Assembly (NCBI GenBank): GCA_964579325.1 | Contig: CAZOHN010000086.1 | Coordinates: 1 to 14,039, forward strand | Origin: CAZOHN01 sp964579325 | Lineage (GTDB): Bacteria; Pseudomonadota; Alphaproteobacteria; Rhodobacterales; Rhodobacteraceae | Direction: 5' to 3' | DNA length: 14,039 nt | Shown: piece by piece, positions 6,895 to 12,956 of the stretch | Layout: each line of letters opens with the position of its first letter | Position numbering within the stretch: position 1 is the first letter of the stretch | Program-made: the position numbers and the translations under genes | Notes under the pieces: generated by a model | Told to the model about the DNA's origin: nothing | The model's input: the letters and a program-made list of their open reading frames with translations, nothing else | Database searches by the model: none

Positions 6895-8094
6895 TCAGGC
6901 GCCGACGACCTCGCGCCAGCGGCGGGTGATGTGGGTGTGTTCGTCCATGAAGCTGTTCCAGACCCGCGCGCGGCTCATCCTTTCGAGGTGCGAGCCGCCT
7001 TCGCGGCGGTGGCCCTCGGGGATGGACGGCACGCCGTAGGGATCGGCCAGCGGGCGTGCGGCGGGCTGGCCGTCATACCAGTAGTCCCATTCGTCGGCGT
7101 CGAGGTGGCCGCGTGCCCAGGCCGGGAAGGTGGCGTAGTAGCCCTGCCGCGCGGCCGAGGCGCCGGCCCAGCCGTTCTGCCACCAGTTCAGGTAGGCGTA
7201 GGCCATGTCGAGCGCTTCCCCTGAGGCGGCGGCGGAGAGGCAGAGGTCGGCGTGCCAGCCCCGGCAGCCTTCGAGCGGGGTGGAGACGGTGATCTCGCTG
7301 CCCTGAGCGCGCAGGTGGGCGACGCCGGGCGAGAAGATCGACTGCACCAGCGCGCCGCGTTGCAGGAGCCGGCGGCTTTCGGTGAACGAAGCCCAGAAGC
7401 CGCGGAAGTGGCCGAGGCGGCGCAGGCCGACGAGGGTGTCGATGACCTCGTCGACTTCTGACAGCGTGAGGTTGGAGAGGTTGGAAAAGGGTGAGCCGCG
7501 CCGCGCCTCGACGGCCAGCGCCGCCTCGATCAGGCCGAGCACGGGATCGCCGATCAGCGCCACGCGGCCCTTGAGGCGCGGGTCGATCAGCCAGCCCCAG
7601 CTTTCGGGCGCGTCGCCGACGATCTTGCGCACGCCGGGGGCGTAGCCGAAGCTGTCGACCCCGTGCAGGAGGGGCAGCATGGAAATCTGGTCGGTCGGGG
7701 CCGCGCCGAGGCTGCCGTCGGGCTGGACGAAGAGCCGGTCGAACACGGTGTCGATGCCGCGCAGCGGGCCGCCCTGCCCCATGGCGGCGGCGCGGATGTC
7801 GGTGCCCCGCGTCAGCCGCGAGAGTGCGATGGGCTGGATGCAGCGGGCGGTCCAGATCAGGTCGACGGTGTGCCACTGGTGGTAGACGTGGAAGCTGTCG
7901 GGGCGGGTGATGACGCGGCCGAGCCCGTCGATGGTGTCGATCATCTCGAAGTCGACGGGAAAGCCGAGGTCGGCGGCGGCGCGGTCGCGGATCGGGCGGG
8001 TGACGAGTTCGCCGCGGCCGATGACGTGCAGCCGGGGGGCGTCCTCGCCGTGGCGGGAAGGCGGGCGCGGGGAGCGGCGCTGGGTGGGGGACAT
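6895..8094 (-). CDS. Solute-binding-protein homologue without signal peptide
   Basis: A 399-residue protein related to the PotD-type extracellular solute-binding proteins, but it starts MSPTQRRSPRPPSRHG with no hydrophobic or twin-arginine segment. The start is firm because an in-frame TGA (the regulator's stop) lies 15 bases upstream, so no longer N-terminus is possible. Residues from about 20 on align without gaps to the mature N-terminus of the Tat-exported binding protein at 1-310: a G-x-G pair, DLGF, a conserved Asp, T[QR]PDS. The rest is full length and rich in Trp/Tyr (WGWLIDPRLKGRVALIGDP, FWASFTESRRLLQRGALVQS, DMAYAYLNWWQNGW), as in ligand-binding clefts. If the start is right it stays in the cytoplasm and cannot feed a transporter. 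A ligand sensor or buffer acting with the adjacent regulator is an inference. A weak GAGG precedes the start. Confidence 0.78.
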   Translation of the reverse strand: MSPTQRRSPRPPSRHGEDAPRLHVIGRGELVTRPIRDRAAADLGFPVDFEMIDTIDGLGRVITRPDSFHVYHQWHTVDLIWTARCIQPIALSRLTRGTDIRAAAMGQGGPLRGIDTVFDRLFVQPDGSLGAAPTDQISMLPLLHGVDSFGYAPGVRKIVGDAPESWGWLIDPRLKGRVALIGDPVLGLIEAALAVEARRGSPFSNLSNLTLSEVDEVIDTLVGLRRLGHFRGFWASFTESRRLLQRGALVQSIFSPGVAHLRAQGSEITVSTPLEGCRGWHADLCLSAAASGEALDMAYAYLNWWQNGWAGASAARQGYYATFPAWARGHLDADEWDYWYDGQPAARPLADPYGVPSIPEGHRREGGSHLERMSRARVWNSFMDEHTHITRRWREVVGA

Positions 8095-8106
8095 CGGGCC
8101 GCTGCC

Positions 8107-9075
8107 TCAGGCGACCCGGCTGAGCCAGGGCGCGGTGACGGGATCGGGAAACACCGAGAGGACGCGCAGGCGGGCGCGGGTGCGGATGTGGTCGGCCTCG
8201 ATGTGGTGGCGGAGCGCGGCGGCGGCGCCGGGGCCGTCGCCGAGCGCGAGGTGGTCGAGCACGAGGCGGTGTTCGGCGAGGAGCGCGCTTTCGTCGTGCC
8301 GCGCGACATGGGTTGCGAAGAGCCGGTTGACGTGCCGCGATGCGGTAAGCTGGCGCAGCGTGGCGGCCATCCGGCGGTTGGCGAGGTGCGGAAGGGCCGC
8401 GTCGTGCAGGTCGGTCTCGAGCCCGGCCATCACCTCGGGCGGGCAGTCCGGGTCGGCCGCGTCGAGCCGGTCGCGCAGGGCGGGGACGGTGGCGCGGAGC
8501 GCGGGCGCGGCCTCGTGCAGCGCGGCGGGTTCGAGAAGGATGCGCAGGCCGTGTTCCTCGTCGAGCATCCGGGCGGAGAGCGGCCCGGCGATCCAGTGCC
8601 CGGCGCGGTCCTTGCCCAGCGCGCCGCGTTCCTGAAGCCGGGCGAGAACCTCGCGGACCACGGTGCGGCTGACGTCGTAGTGGGTGCAAAGCTCGGCCTC
8701 GGAGACCTGCCAGATGCCGAAGGGCGTGGCAGTGGCGACGGCCTCGGTCACCTCGTCGAGGATGCGTTCCCACCCCGGGCGGGTTTCGGCGGCGGTGAGG
8801 TCGGCGGGGTCGGTGAGGGGCAGCGCGAAGAGGTTGGCGACCGGGACCGCAGTGGTGGGAAGGGGGCCGACAACATAGCCCTGCCGACCATCGGCGGTGA
8901 GGCGGCGGCTTTGGGCCAGCGTATCGAGCGCGCGCTTGACCGGCGAGCGGCTGAGGCCCAGCCGTTCGGCCACGGTGGCGACGGTGAGGCGGGTGCCGGG
9001 CGGCAGGGACCGGGCGGAGATGTTCCGGTCCACCCATTCCTCGACGATGGTATAGTAGGGGCGTGCGGGCGGCAT
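8107..9075 (-). CDS. GntR-type regulator with two winged-helix domains and an FCD domain
   Basis: A 322-residue transcription factor. Residues 6-70 form one winged helix (SLPPGTRLTVATVAERLGLS followed by RSPVKRALDTL and a wing ending GYVV). Residues 103-165 form a second (QVSEAELCTHYDVSRTVVRE, then VLARLQERGAL and GHWIAGPL). Residues about 172-300 form the all-helical FCD ligand-binding domain, with TDLHDAALPHLANRRM and EHRLVLDHLALGD supplying candidate metal-binding His/Asp. A usual FCD regulator has one winged helix and about 220-250 residues, so this one is about 70-100 residues longer because of the extra domain. The start at 9075 was chosen where the first winged helix begins, with AGGGT upstream; the open frame extends to 9855 but is low-complexity repeat there. 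It is followed in the same frame by the binding-protein homologue and probably regulates the hyu cluster in response to a pathway metabolite. Confidence 0.85.
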   Translation of the reverse strand: MPPARPYYTIVEEWVDRNISARSLPPGTRLTVATVAERLGLSRSPVKRALDTLAQSRRLTADGRQGYVVGPLPTTAVPVANLFALPLTDPADLTAAETRPGWERILDEVTEAVATATPFGIWQVSEAELCTHYDVSRTVVREVLARLQERGALGKDRAGHWIAGPLSARMLDEEHGLRILLEPAALHEAAPALRATVPALRDRLDAADPDCPPEVMAGLETDLHDAALPHLANRRMAATLRQLTASRHVNRLFATHVARHDESALLAEHRLVLDHLALGDGPGAAAALRHHIEADHIRTRARLRVLSVFPDPVTAPWLSRVA

Positions 9076-9155
9076 GGCCGCGACCCTACCCAACCGCCGG
9101 GCGGCGCGCCAGAGGCTGGCCGGGGCGGGCGATGTCTCCGCCGGGATTGTCCCGC

Positions 9156-9254
9156 GCCCGCCCGCGAGATGCCCGCCCGCGCCATGCCCGCCCGCAGATT
9201 GCCCGCCCGTGCCACGCCCGCCCGCGCCGTGCCCGCCCGCGCCATACCCGCGCC
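9156..9254. repeat. 15-base tandem repeat, six units plus a partial
   Basis: The unit is GCCCGCCCG followed by six variable bases, e.g. CGCCAT, CGAGAT, CAGATT, TGCCAC. Six full units occupy 9156-9245 and a degenerate partial unit follows. The first nine bases are invariant while the last six drift. The unit is a multiple of three, so every frame across it stays open and gives a five-residue repeat (AGGHG-like on the minus strand). Confidence 0.9.
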
Positions 9255-9479
9255 AAGGCAGCCACGCGCGGCGAGCGGCATGGCTGCGGCCTGCGGGAGC
9301 GGCGCCCGACGCGGCACCCCCTTGGGCCACGGGGCGGCCCCGAATCTGGGGTCGGGCGCGGGGTCGGGTACGGAATCCGTGCGGCGGTGCAGGATCGGCC
9401 CGCCCGACCGCCGCAATTGCCGGCATCGCACAACCCCGAGGCGTCGCGTCCCCCGGGGGGGCACGGCCGCCGTCATCGC

Positions 9480-9563
9480 GGCCCCTTCCCTGGCCCCTTC
9501 CCTGGCCCGTCCTCCGGCCCGTCCTCTGGCCCAACCTCCAGCCCAACCTCCGGCCCGTCCAGA
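9480..9563. repeat. 12-base tandem repeat, about seven units
   Basis: Units begin GGCCC. Two are GGCCCCTTCCCT, two are GGCCCGTCCTCC/T, one is GGCCCAACCTCC, one AGCCCAACCTCC and the last GGCCCGTCCAGA. Paired sub-variants suggest stepwise duplication of neighbouring units. The repeat is unrelated in sequence to the 15-base array 226 bases away. It lies about 260 bases upstream of the binding-protein start. Confidence 0.88.
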
Positions 9564-9761
9564 TGCCGTTCGTCAGCCGGGCCGCCGAGCACTCCAAGTG
9601 CCGCGCCGGGATCGGTTCGGGTCGCTTCCGGGTCGCATCCTGCACGCTTCCTGCCCCGGCGGATCGGATGAGGCGCGGGCGGAGCGGCGCCATCGGCAAC
9701 GGGTTCGCGCCGCGCCGCAGGCGACCGGCCTCGCGACGGGCGCTTGGCATCGGGAGACGCC

Positions 9762-9789
9762 TTGCGCCCGGGCGCGCCCGCGCCATACT
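9762..9789 (+). promoter_or_regulatory. Candidate promoter of the amino-acid transporter operon
   Basis: TTGCGC (9762-9767) and CATACT (9784-9789) are spaced by 16 bases, upstream of the binding-protein start at 9822, which would leave a leader of about 25 bases. A perfect 12-base palindrome, GCGCCCGGGCGC (9764-9775), overlaps the -35 element and spacer and could be an operator, though such palindromes are also frequent by chance at this GC content. Confidence 0.3.
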
Positions 9790-9821
9790 CGCGGAAAGAC
9801 CAACCGACAGGGAAACCCGCC

Positions 9822-10634
9822 ATGAAGCTTCTGCCCGCGCTCGCTCCTGCTGCACTCGCCGCCGCCCTCGGCCTTTCTGCCACGCTTGCCGCCACGCTCG
9901 TCGGCGCCCAAGGCCTGCCCGACCTCGGCGGCCGCGAGGTTGTCGTCGTGACCGAGAACGCCTATCCGCCGCTCCAGTTCCTCGACTCCACCGGCGCCGC
10001 CGTGGGCTGGGAGTATGACGCCATGGCCGAGATCGCCAAGCGGCTGAACATCACCGTCACCTACGAGAACATCAGCTGGGACGCGATGATCGCCGCCGTC
10101 TCGGAGGGCCAGTTCGACCTCGGCATGACCGGCATCACCATCCGCGACGACCGCAAGGCGATGGTCGATTTCTCCGACGCCTACATGCGCTCGGAAATGG
10201 TGATGATGGTCCGCGGCGACGAGGCGCGGTTCACCGACGGCGCCAGCTTCGCCGCTGATGCCGACCTGCTGATGGCCGCCCAGCCCGGCACCACCCCGTT
10301 CTACGTCGGCGTCTATGAGGTGCTCGACGGCAACGAGGCGAACCCGCGGATCAAGCTCTTCGAGACCTTCGGCGCGACGGTCGAGGCGCTCAAGGCGGGC
10401 GACGTGGACCTCGTGCTGACCGATGGCACCGCAGGCGCGGGTTATGTCGAGGCGTCCGGCGGAGGCCTGAAGATCATCGGCGGACCGCTCGGCACCGAGG
10501 ACTTCGGGTTCATCTTCCCCAAGGGGTCCGACCTCGTGGAGCCGATGAACGCAGCGATTGCGGCCATGCAGGCCGACGGCACCATCGAGGCGCTGAACAC
10601 CAGGTGGTTCCTCGAATACAAGATGGGCGAGTAG
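9822..10634 (+). CDS. Family-3 amino-acid ABC transporter substrate-binding protein
   Basis: A 270-residue periplasmic binding protein of the polar amino acid (family 3) type. A Sec signal peptide, MKLLPALAPAALAAALGLSA to about residue 29 (LVGA/QG), is followed by the binding domain: VVTENAYPPLQF, then GWEYDAMAEIAKRL, FDLGMTGITIRDDRKAMVDF and a C-terminal NTRWFLEYK. GMTGITIRDDR is the ligand carboxylate/arginine region typical of the family. The start at 9822 gives a proper signal peptide; the earlier in-frame start at 9744 would put polar residues before it. The gene is followed after 40 bases by the permease, with a strong hairpin between. Family knowledge says an amino acid or similar small polar solute is bound; which one is not visible. 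Codons end mostly in C, in contrast to hyuA-hyuB. Confidence 0.88.
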   Translation: MKLLPALAPAALAAALGLSATLAATLVGAQGLPDLGGREVVVVTENAYPPLQFLDSTGAAVGWEYDAMAEIAKRLNITVTYENISWDAMIAAVSEGQFDLGMTGITIRDDRKAMVDFSDAYMRSEMVMMVRGDEARFTDGASFAADADLLMAAQPGTTPFYVGVYEVLDGNEANPRIKLFETFGATVEALKAGDVDLVLTDGTAGAGYVEASGGGLKIIGGPLGTEDFGFIFPKGSDLVEPMNAAIAAMQADGTIEALNTRWFLEYKMGE

Positions 10635-10642
10635 AGGCACAC

Positions 10643-10667
10643 GGCCCCGGCCTGACGCGCCGGGGCC
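10643..10667 (+). promoter_or_regulatory. Intercistronic hairpin covering the permease ribosome binding site
   Basis: GGCCCCGGC (10643-10651) and GCCGGGGCC (10659-10667) are perfectly complementary 9-base arms around a 7-base loop. No U-run follows, so it is not a classical terminator. The only purine run that could bind the ribosome before the permease ATG at 10675 is GGGG at 10662-10665, inside the right arm. The hairpin may lower permease translation and protect the upstream binding-protein message, matching the usual excess of binding protein over permease. Confidence 0.65.
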
Positions 10668-10674
10668 ACCCGTC

Positions 10675-11469
10675 ATGGCCGCCGCGCCGCCCGACCGTGA
10701 CTTTCCCTGGTGGCTGGTCCTCCTCGCGGGGATCGGCCTGTGGCTGTTCTACGAGGTGCTCGCCGACCCGCTTTACGCCGACGTGCTGACCAAGCTGTCG
10801 CTCGGCATCCGCATCACCGTCTTCGTCACGCTCGTCGCCTTCTCGGCGGCCTGCGCGATCGGGCTCCTGCTCGCCATGGCGCTCACCTCGCGGTTCCTCG
10901 TGCTGCGGCAGGTCGCGCGGTTCTATGTCGAGGTGGTGCGGGGCGTGCCGATCATCGTGCTCCTGCTCTACACCGCCTTCGTCTTCGCCCCGCTGGCCGT
11001 GCAGGGTGCCAACGCCGTGCTGGCCTGGATCGGGGCCGAGCCGATCCGGGCGCGCGACTTTCCGCTGCTGTGGCGCGCGATCATCGCGCTGATGATCGCC
11101 TATTCGGCTTTCCTCGCCGAGGTGTTCCGCGCCGGTATCCAGTCGGTCGACCGGGGCCAGATCGAGGCGGCCGAGGCGCTGGGCCTGTCGCGCTGGCTGA
11201 CCTTCCGGCTGGTGGTGTTCCCGCAGGCGTTCCGCACGATCCTGCCGCCTCTGGGCAACGACTTCGTGGCGATGGTGAAGGACAGCTCGCTCGTGAGCGT
11301 GCTGGGCGTGACCGACATCACCCAGCTCGGCAAGGTGATCGCCGCGGGCAACTTCCGCTACTTCGAGACCTACAATGTGGTGGCGCTGATCTACCTGACG
11401 ATGACCGTGACGCTCTCGCTGGCGCTGCGGCGGCTGGAGCAGCGGTTGCGGCAGGGGTCGGACCGATGA
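10675..11469 (+). CDS. Polar amino acid ABC transporter permease
   Basis: A 264-residue inner-membrane protein of the HisMQ/GlnP permease family. Hydrophobic segments lie near residues 11-29, 47-70, 88-107, 134-150, 203-225 and 233-252. The cytoplasmic EAA loop that docks on the ATPase is EAAEALGLSRWLTFRLVVFP (164-183) followed by QAFRTILPPLGNDFV, and VKDSSLVSVLGVTDI after it is also typical. It presumably works with the binding protein at 9822. No ATPase gene follows, so it must use one encoded elsewhere. No independent ribosome binding site is visible outside the upstream hairpin. The stop codon overlaps the next start (ATGA), coupling it to the sigma-factor gene. Confidence 0.9.
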   Translation: MAAAPPDRDFPWWLVLLAGIGLWLFYEVLADPLYADVLTKLSLGIRITVFVTLVAFSAACAIGLLLAMALTSRFLVLRQVARFYVEVVRGVPIIVLLLYTAFVFAPLAVQGANAVLAWIGAEPIRARDFPLLWRAIIALMIAYSAFLAEVFRAGIQSVDRGQIEAAEALGLSRWLTFRLVVFPQAFRTILPPLGNDFVAMVKDSSLVSVLGVTDITQLGKVIAAGNFRYFETYNVVALIYLTMTVTLSLALRRLEQRLRQGSDR

Positions 11470-12038
11470 GCGGCGCCGTTCCCTACGACCGGCTTCTCGC
11501 CGTTGCCCGCCGCCATGCCCGCACCCGCGAGGAGGCCGAGGACCTCGTGCAGTCGGCGGTGCTGGCGGCGCTGGAAAGCGGGCGGCGGGATTTCGGGGAT
11601 GATCGCGTTGCAGCCTGGCTGGCCGGCACGTTGCGCTGGATGGGGGCGATGGCGGCGCGGGGGGCCGGGCGCAGGCGGCGGCGCGAGGCCGAGTTCGCGC
11701 GGCGGTCGGACCTGTGGGAGGCCGAGGACCTGCCGGTGCCCGATCCCGCAGGGCTTCCGCCGGCGCTGGCCCGCACCGCGCGCCTGATCGCGGCGGGCTG
11801 CACCCGGGCCGAGATCTGCTGGCTCCTCGGTCTCGACCCCTCCACGCTGCGGCAGCGCCTCTCTGCCCTGCGCCGCGTCGCCGTGCCGGGCGCTCCGCCG
11901 CCCGAGGCAGGCCCTGCCCCGGGCCCGCTTCGGCAGGCGCTTCTGGGCCCGGTCCGCCGCCTGCCCGACGCGACACTGGCCAGCGCCGACCCCGACGGGC
12001 ATCTTTTTTCCGTCGGCCGCTCACGAAAGGCCACCTGA
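11466..12038 (+). CDS. ECF-type RNA polymerase sigma factor-like protein
   Basis: A 190-residue protein with the layout of an extracytoplasmic-function sigma factor. A region-2-like N-terminus, YDRLLAVARRHARTREEAED then LVQSAVLAALES (compare the common AEDLVQE motif), is followed by DDRVAAWLAGTLRWMGAMAA and a very basic GRRRRREAEF. A region-4-like helix-turn-helix comes next: LARTARLIAAGCTRAEICWL, then LGLDPSTLRQRLSALRRV. The last roughly 45 residues (PGAPPPEAGPAPGPLR onward, ending GHLFSVGRSRKAT) form a Pro-rich tail not usual in the family. Its ATG at 11466 overlaps the permease stop by four bases. No anti-sigma gene is adjacent, and it may have lost promoter-directed activity. It could instead be a sigma-like regulator; the family call is moderately sure. 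Confidence 0.68.
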   Translation: MSGAVPYDRLLAVARRHARTREEAEDLVQSAVLAALESGRRDFGDDRVAAWLAGTLRWMGAMAARGAGRRRRREAEFARRSDLWEAEDLPVPDPAGLPPALARTARLIAAGCTRAEICWLLGLDPSTLRQRLSALRRVAVPGAPPPEAGPAPGPLRQALLGPVRRLPDATLASADPDGHLFSVGRSRKAT

Positions 12039-12076
12039 CGGCAACAAGGGGAAGCACTGACGGAAAGGAGACCTCG

Positions 12077-12457
12077 ATGCTCGGCAGTCACCGTATCGGC
12101 AACATCTTCTACTGGGTCGCGGACCTCGACCGGACCGAAGCCTTCTGGCGCGACACCGTCGGCCTCGCGGTCCAGCGGGTTCCGGGCGATCCCGGCGAGG
12201 ACGACTTCCTGATCGCCCCGACTGCCGGGGGGTTGGACCTGTTGTTCTTCAAGGGCGAACCCCGGCCCGGCAATTCGCCGATCCCGGTCTTCGACCTCGC
12301 CGAAGGCGGGATCGACGCGGTGGTCGACGGGCTGGCTCAGGCCGGGGCCACCATCGTCACCCCGGTCTCGCACGCACCCGGCGGCTGGTCAGCCGAGATG
12401 GCCGACCCCGAGGGCTACCAGTTCTCGCTGTACCAACCGGCCGAGAAGCCGCGCTGA
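12077..12457 (+). CDS. VOC (glyoxalase/bleomycin-resistance fold) family protein
   Basis: A 126-residue single-module VOC protein: HRIGNIFYWVADLDRTEAFW, then RDTVGLAVQRV, opens the first beta-alpha-beta-beta-beta unit, and AEMADPEGYQFSLYQ closes the second. AAGGAG at 12065-12070, six bases before the ATG, fixes the start. Members are metal-dependent lyases, isomerases, dioxygenases or binding proteins. The usual metal ligands would be His5 (in HRIG) and Glu near the C-terminus, but the pattern is not strong enough to name a reaction. It follows the sigma-factor gene after 38 bases and is probably in the same transcript. Function otherwise unknown. Confidence 0.85.
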   Translation: MLGSHRIGNIFYWVADLDRTEAFWRDTVGLAVQRVPGDPGEDDFLIAPTAGGLDLLFFKGEPRPGNSPIPVFDLAEGGIDAVVDGLAQAGATIVTPVSHAPGGWSAEMADPEGYQFSLYQPAEKPR

Positions 12458-12464
12458 ACGCGAC

Positions 12465-12492
12465 TCGACCCGCGCCGGCAGCGCACTATCTT
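12465..12492 (+). promoter_or_regulatory. Candidate promoter of the DUF4399 gene
   Basis: TCGACC (12465-12470) and TATCTT (12487-12492) are 16 bases apart and lie just after the VOC gene stop. Transcription would start near 12499, leaving a leader of about 20 bases before the ATG at 12519. The match to consensus is moderate. Confidence 0.3.
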
Positions 12493-12510
12493 CCCTTGCG
12501 TCAAGGGAGG
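12490..12510 (+). promoter_or_regulatory. Inverted repeat containing the DUF4399 ribosome binding site
   Basis: TCCCTTG-CGT-CAAGGGA (12492-12508) is a perfect 7-base inverted repeat, extended by one U-G and one C-G pair at the base. The right arm is the AAGGGAGG ribosome binding site of the DUF4399 gene. In a read-through transcript the site would be folded away; a transcript started near 12499 would escape the fold. It could also act as a DNA operator over the candidate promoter. Confidence 0.45.
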
Positions 12511-12518
12511 ACACCGAG

Positions 12519-12956
12519 ATGAGGACACTGCTGATCGCCGCCGCGTTCGCGGCGTTACCTGCCATGCTTGCCGCCGAACTGACCCCCGCACCGGAGGGCG
12601 CGCGCGTCTACTTCGTCAACCTCGCCGACGGACAGACCGTCACCAGCCCGGTGACGGTCGTCTTCGGGCTTTCCGGGATGGGTGTGGCGCCGGCCGAGAC
12701 CGACCGCGAGAACACCGGGCACCATCACCTGCTGATCAACCGCGCGCCCTTCGGCGAGGGCGAATACGGGGCGGAGGAGCTGGAACTGGCGCTGCCGGCC
12801 GACGACAATCACAAGCACTTCGGCGGCGGTCAGACCGAGGTCACGCTCGACCTGCCGCCGGGCAGCCACACGCTGCAACTCGTTCTCGGCGACAAGGGCC
12901 ACGTCCCGCATGACCCCCCGGTGGTGTCCGAGGTGATCACGATCACGGTGCAGTAG
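12519..12956 (+). CDS. Secreted DUF4399 protein
   Basis: A 145-residue protein with a Sec signal peptide (MRTLLIAAAFAALPAMLAAE, cleavage after about residue 18 or 19) and one DUF4399 domain. Hallmarks are VYFVNLADGQTVTSPVTVVF, the GHHHLLIN cluster (His68-70) and NHKHFGGGQTEV (His98 and His100), followed by a beta-rich LPPGSHTLQLVLGDKGHVPH. The paired His clusters suggest metal binding, but the family's function is not established. The start is fixed by AAGGGAGG eight bases upstream. The last 14 bases overlap the end of the convergent esterase gene. Confidence 0.87.
   Translation: MRTLLIAAAFAALPAMLAAELTPAPEGARVYFVNLADGQTVTSPVTVVFGLSGMGVAPAETDRENTGHHHLLINRAPFGEGEYGAEELELALPADDNHKHFGGGQTEVTLDLPPGSHTLQLVLGDKGHVPHDPPVVSEVITITVQ

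Larger units (their letters stand above)
9076..9821. other. Long gene-free divergent region with two minisatellites
   Basis: These 746 bases separate the regulator from the divergent amino-acid-binding protein. Long open frames cross the region on both strands, but their translations are low-complexity Gly/Pro/Arg/Ala strings with no recognisable domain, as expected from GC-rich DNA with few stops. It contains the 15-base repeat at 9156-9254, the 12-base repeat at 9480-9563 and a candidate promoter at 9762-9789. Between the two repeats, 9255-9479, I see nothing recognisable. Confidence 0.6.

Noticed and set aside
9046..9060. An AT-rich GGTATAGTAGG near the regulator start as an autoregulatory operator
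   Set aside because: It lies within the coding sequence for a Tyr-Tyr-Thr-Ile stretch, is not a clean palindrome and has no second copy.
9156..9254. Possible CRISPR-like array
   Set aside because: The units are 15 bases, directly abutting and without unique spacers, so it is a simple tandem repeat.
9076..9855. A 260-residue N-terminal extension of the regulator
   Set aside because: The frame stays open only through the two tandem repeats, giving Gly/Arg/Ala repeats. The winged-helix homology starts right at 9075.
9063..10018. Plus-strand open frames over the 9.1-9.7 kb repeats
   Set aside because: They are composed of Pro/Ala/Arg repeats produced by the minisatellites, have no ribosome binding site, and run out of frame into the real binding-protein gene.
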